Source of the DNA: Microbacterium binotii
GTDB lineage: Bacteria; Actinomycetota; Actinomycetes; Actinomycetales; Microbacteriaceae
Direction of reading: 5' to 3'
Length of the DNA: 64,000 bases
Assembly: GCF_021398715.1 (NCBI RefSeq)
Contig: NZ_CP090347.1
Location: 2,728,001-2,792,000 of the forward strand
Program-made: the position numbers and the translations under genes
In this document: piece after piece, positions 61,827 through 64,000 of the stretch
Position numbering within the stretch: position 1 is the stretch's first letter
Layout of the letters: every line of letters begins with the position of its first letter
The notes under the pieces: generated by a model
What the model was told of the DNA's origin: nothing
Database searches by the model: none
The model's input: only the letters and a program-made list of their open reading frames with translations

Positions 61827-62253
61827 TCTTCTCCATCAGCTGCACCACAGCGGCCGACGTCTCCGGATCGAGCTCCCCGACCGCCTGACGGATGCGGGCG
61901 CCCACCGGGTCGAGCTCATCGATGTCGGTGTCACGGTCGAAGGGCACGACGAGCTTGCTGCGCCGATCATCGGGGTTGGTGCGGAAGGCCACGAGCCCGC
62001 CGGCGTGAAGCTTGTCGAGGATGCCGCTGACGGCCGCGGGCGAGACGCCCAGGTGCTCCGCGATGTCGCCCGGGGTGAGGTCCTCTCCCGCATCCGCGCG
62101 CTCGAGGATGAGACGCATCGCGGCGCGCGCGTTCTCACTCGGACCGCAGGCGGTCTGGCGACGCCGGCTGAGACTGGCCTCGGCGAGCCTCAGCCGCTCG
62201 ATGGCCGAGACCGCCGGATCGATGGTGCGTTCCTGTGCCGTGCTGCCCGCCAT
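61795..62253 (-). CDS. MarR-family regulator
   Basis: 152 residues. The winged helix is clear: LTPGDIAEHLGVSPAAVSGI, then LDKLHAGGLVAFRTNPDDRR. Flanking helices form the dimer domain. It ends inside the convergent DUF7882-type gene. A TAGTTAA site 18 bp upstream of its ATG suggests self-regulation. Confidence 0.88.
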   Translation of the reverse strand: MAGSTAQERTIDPAVSAIERLRLAEASLSRRRQTACGPSENARAAMRLILERADAGEDLTPGDIAEHLGVSPAAVSGILDKLHAGGLVAFRTNPDDRRSKLVVPFDRDTDIDELDPVGARIRQAVGELDPETSAAVVQLMEKITQAVDAECR

Positions 62254-62270
62254 GTCACTCCGCTCGCAGA

Positions 62271-62277
62271 TTAACTA
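62271..62277 (-). promoter_or_regulatory. TAGTTAA site in the marR promoter
   Basis: Reads TAGTTAA on the minus strand, beside the palindrome ACTAGT. It matches the three sites at 61446-61476. Confidence 0.5.
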
Positions 62278-62389
62278 CTAGTCTGTCTAGCGACCATCCT
62301 CGCCGACCGGCGGGACGACCACAACCCGGAGGCCGAGGCCGACGACGCGGTTTTGCGCAACCCCTCGGCACCCGGATATCGCCGCGCGC

Positions 62390-62395
62390 TATCCT
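62390..62395 (+). promoter_or_regulatory. -10 box TATCCT, leaderless type
   Basis: TATCCT ends 6 nt before the ATG at 62402. Confidence 0.4.
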
Positions 62396-62401
62396 GCCGG
62401 G

Positions 62402-62584
62402 ATGTACATGCTGGACGGCGGACCCCGAGCCGGGCAGCTCGTGGACGATCTCCCTGAAGGCTACGCGCTGGGAGACACGCGCTCCCCTGCTGCCGTCGTG
62501 CTCGTCGGCGACATTCCCGCCGCCCGCGCGTCATGGCGCGACACCCTCCCGCGGCTGCGTGCGCTGCGCCGCCACGACGGCTGA
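62402..62584 (+). CDS. Small hypothetical protein, 60 residues
   Basis: Sequence MYMLDGGPRAGQLVDDLPEG continues to a VVLVGDIPAARASWRD segment and a basic end. No family recognised. The well-placed -10 box and clean codon use support coding. It converges with the MFS transporter. Confidence 0.55.
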   Translation: MYMLDGGPRAGQLVDDLPEGYALGDTRSPAAVVLVGDIPAARASWRDTLPRLRALRRHDG

Positions 62585-62596
62585 GCCCCCCTCGGG

Positions 62597-64000
62597 TCAC
62601 GAGCGCTGCTCGTCCTTCGCGTCGACCAGCGAGAGCGGATCGGCGATGTCCTCGAGGGACTTGCCTGCGGCGCTGACCCCGAAGATGCCGCACACCACGC
62701 CGCCGAGGATCATCACCGCGGAGCCGAGCACATAGCCCCAGAAGAGCGGCCCGCGATCCGATCCGTCCCCGATGAGGGCTCCGTAGAGCGCGGGCGCCGC
62801 TGCTCCGACGAGCTGACCGATCGAGAACACGTAGGAGATCACCTGGCTGCGCAGCTCCAGCGGGAAGATCTCGCTCACCGTGAGATACGCCGCCGAGGCC
62901 CCAGCGGAGGCGAAGAAGAACGATGCGCACCAGAAGATCGTGTGCGTCACCGCGTCCAGGGCACCGACGTGGAACAAGAAGGCGCTGACCAGCAAGATGA
63001 GCCCGGCGAGCACATAGGTGCCGAACAGCATCCGTCGCCGACCCCAGGTATCGAAGAAGTGCCCCAGCACGAGCGCACCGGCGAGGTTGCCCAGGGCGAA
63101 GACGATGAAGTACTGCGACGCGGATGCGGGCGGGACGTCGTAGAAGTTCTCGAGCACGAGCGCGTAGGTGAAGAAGATCGCGTTGTACAGGAACGACTGC
63201 GTCACCATCATCGTCACCCCGACCAGGGTGCGCCGCGGGTACTGGCGGAAGAGCACCTTCGCGATCACGAGGAACGGCACGCGTCCGTACTCCTTCACGA
63301 CGATCGCCTTGCTCTCATCGACCGGCGGGATCTCCCTACCCTCCTTGCGGATGCGCTCCTCGATCTCGTCGACACCGCGCTCGGCCTCCTCCTCGCGCCC
63401 GTGCGTCATCTGCCAGCGCGGGCTCTCCGGGATGTGGCGGCGCAGCCAGATGATGAGGATGCCCAGCACGGGTCCCACGAAGAAGCTCAGCCGCCAGCCG
63501 AGGTCCTCGGCGAAGATGTCCTGGTTCAAGAAGAAGGAGCTGGCCACGGCACCGAGCGCCGCGCCGCCCCAGTAGGTGCCGTTGATCGCGATGTCGACGC
63601 GTCCGCGGTACTTCGCCGGGATGATCTCGTCGATGGCCGAGTTGATCGCGGCGTATTCGCCGCCGATGCCCGCGCCGGCGACGAAGCGCCAGATGTAGAA
63701 GAACCAGGGGGCGAAGGCGAGGCCGGCGACCGCGCTGCCGACGAGGTAGATCGCGAGGGAGATGAGGAAGAGGTTCTTGCGCCCGAGCTTGTCGGTCAGG
63801 CGTCCGAACACGAGGGCGCCGGTCACCTGCCCCAGCAGGTAGAAGGTGGCCGCCAGCCCCACTTCGAACGAGCCCATGCCGAGGGTGGCGGCGTAACCGG
63901 TCGCCGCGACGATCTGCACTTCGAGTCCGTCGAGGATCCAGGAGAAGCCCAGGCCCACGACGATCATCCAATGGAATCTCGACCACGGCAGGCGATCCAT
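62597..64000 (-). CDS. MFS transporter (sugar / aromatic-acid type), 5' end at or beyond the window edge
   Basis: At least 467 residues, twelve helices. MFS motifs: GRLTDKLGRKNLF between helices 2 and 3, IGGEYAAINSAIDEIIPAKY after helix 4, PESPRWQMTHGREEE in the central loop, and a second-half FDTWGRRRMLFG. The branch transports organic acids or sugars by H+ symport. The frame is open to base 64000, where an ATG happens to lie; relatives usually have a few more residues upstream, so the start may be outside. Confidence 0.85.
   Translation of the reverse strand: MDRLPWSRFHWMIVVGLGFSWILDGLEVQIVAATGYAATLGMGSFEVGLAATFYLLGQVTGALVFGRLTDKLGRKNLFLISLAIYLVGSAVAGLAFAPWFFYIWRFVAGAGIGGEYAAINSAIDEIIPAKYRGRVDIAINGTYWGGAALGAVASSFFLNQDIFAEDLGWRLSFFVGPVLGILIIWLRRHIPESPRWQMTHGREEEAERGVDEIEERIRKEGREIPPVDESKAIVVKEYGRVPFLVIAKVLFRQYPRRTLVGVTMMVTQSFLYNAIFFTYALVLENFYDVPPASASQYFIVFALGNLAGALVLGHFFDTWGRRRMLFGTYVLAGLILLVSAFLFHVGALDAVTHTIFWCASFFFASAGASAAYLTVSEIFPLELRSQVISYVFSIGQLVGAAAPALYGALIGDGSDRGPLFWGYVLGSAVMILGGVVCGIFGVSAAGKSLEDIADPLSLVDAKDEQRS

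Overview
The window is 64 kb of very GC-rich DNA with dense coding, frequent GTG starts, ATGA/GTGA gene overlaps and many probable leaderless promoters. Gene content (KdpFABC-DE, MetNIQ, GalU, a DivIVA-type coiled-coil protein, an LAxTG-anchored protein, DUF6328- and DUF7882-type proteins) points to an actinobacterium, most likely Microbacteriaceae and probably Microbacterium. The genus is inferred. I found no rRNA, tRNA, insertion sequence, integrase or CRISPR array, so this reads as chromosomal core and accessory DNA.

Layout. 1-0.7 kb: the tail of a flavin monooxygenase and a small split-barrel protein. 0.8-8.1 kb: a sugar operon on the minus strand (binding protein, two permeases, class II aldolase, ADP-dependent sugar kinase, mannose-6-phosphate-isomerase-like protein) facing a DeoR-type repressor. 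8.1-14.6 kb: a surface-glycan block (three glycosyltransferases, one fused to HEAT-like repeats, and a polysaccharide pyruvyl transferase). 14.6-20.9 kb: a membrane lysozyme-like protein, a membrane GT2 enzyme, a sigma factor fused to its own anti-sigma domain and membrane segment, and a LuxR regulator. 21-28 kb: galU, a DivIVA-like protein, an orphan histidine kinase, TetR, and two copies of an unrecognised hairpin RNA. 27.8-36.5 kb: a 1,169-residue wall-anchored hydrolase, a MalY-type lyase, a Mn2+ riboswitch with TerC, a GH114 lipoprotein and a lone receiver. 36.5-40.6 kb: two sensor kinases.

40.8-51 kb is a sulfur block. Transsulfuration genes (cbs-metB), preceded by a leaderless uORF encoding MLTCRCCR, diverge from a MetQNI-type importer operon that continues into two DszC/SfnB-type and one DszA/NtaA-type monooxygenases. 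A rhodanese follows. The genes suggest uptake and oxidative desulfurisation of an organosulfur compound, with sulfur entering cysteine/methionine metabolism under cysteine control. 51-60.1 kb: OhrR-Ohr peroxide defence and a full kdp potassium uptake operon with its sensor and regulator. 60.3-64 kb: small conserved genes, a MarR regulator overlapping the tail of a DUF7882-type gene that shares its putative operator, and an MFS transporter cut by the window edge.

The most notable non-genic signals are the polycysteine uORF, the twin hairpin RNAs with compensatory stem changes, three families of palindromic intergenic repeats, two small duplications at gene 3' ends, about eleven TAnnnT boxes 6-7 nt before start codons, and a strong excess of the hexamer GGATGC on both strands.
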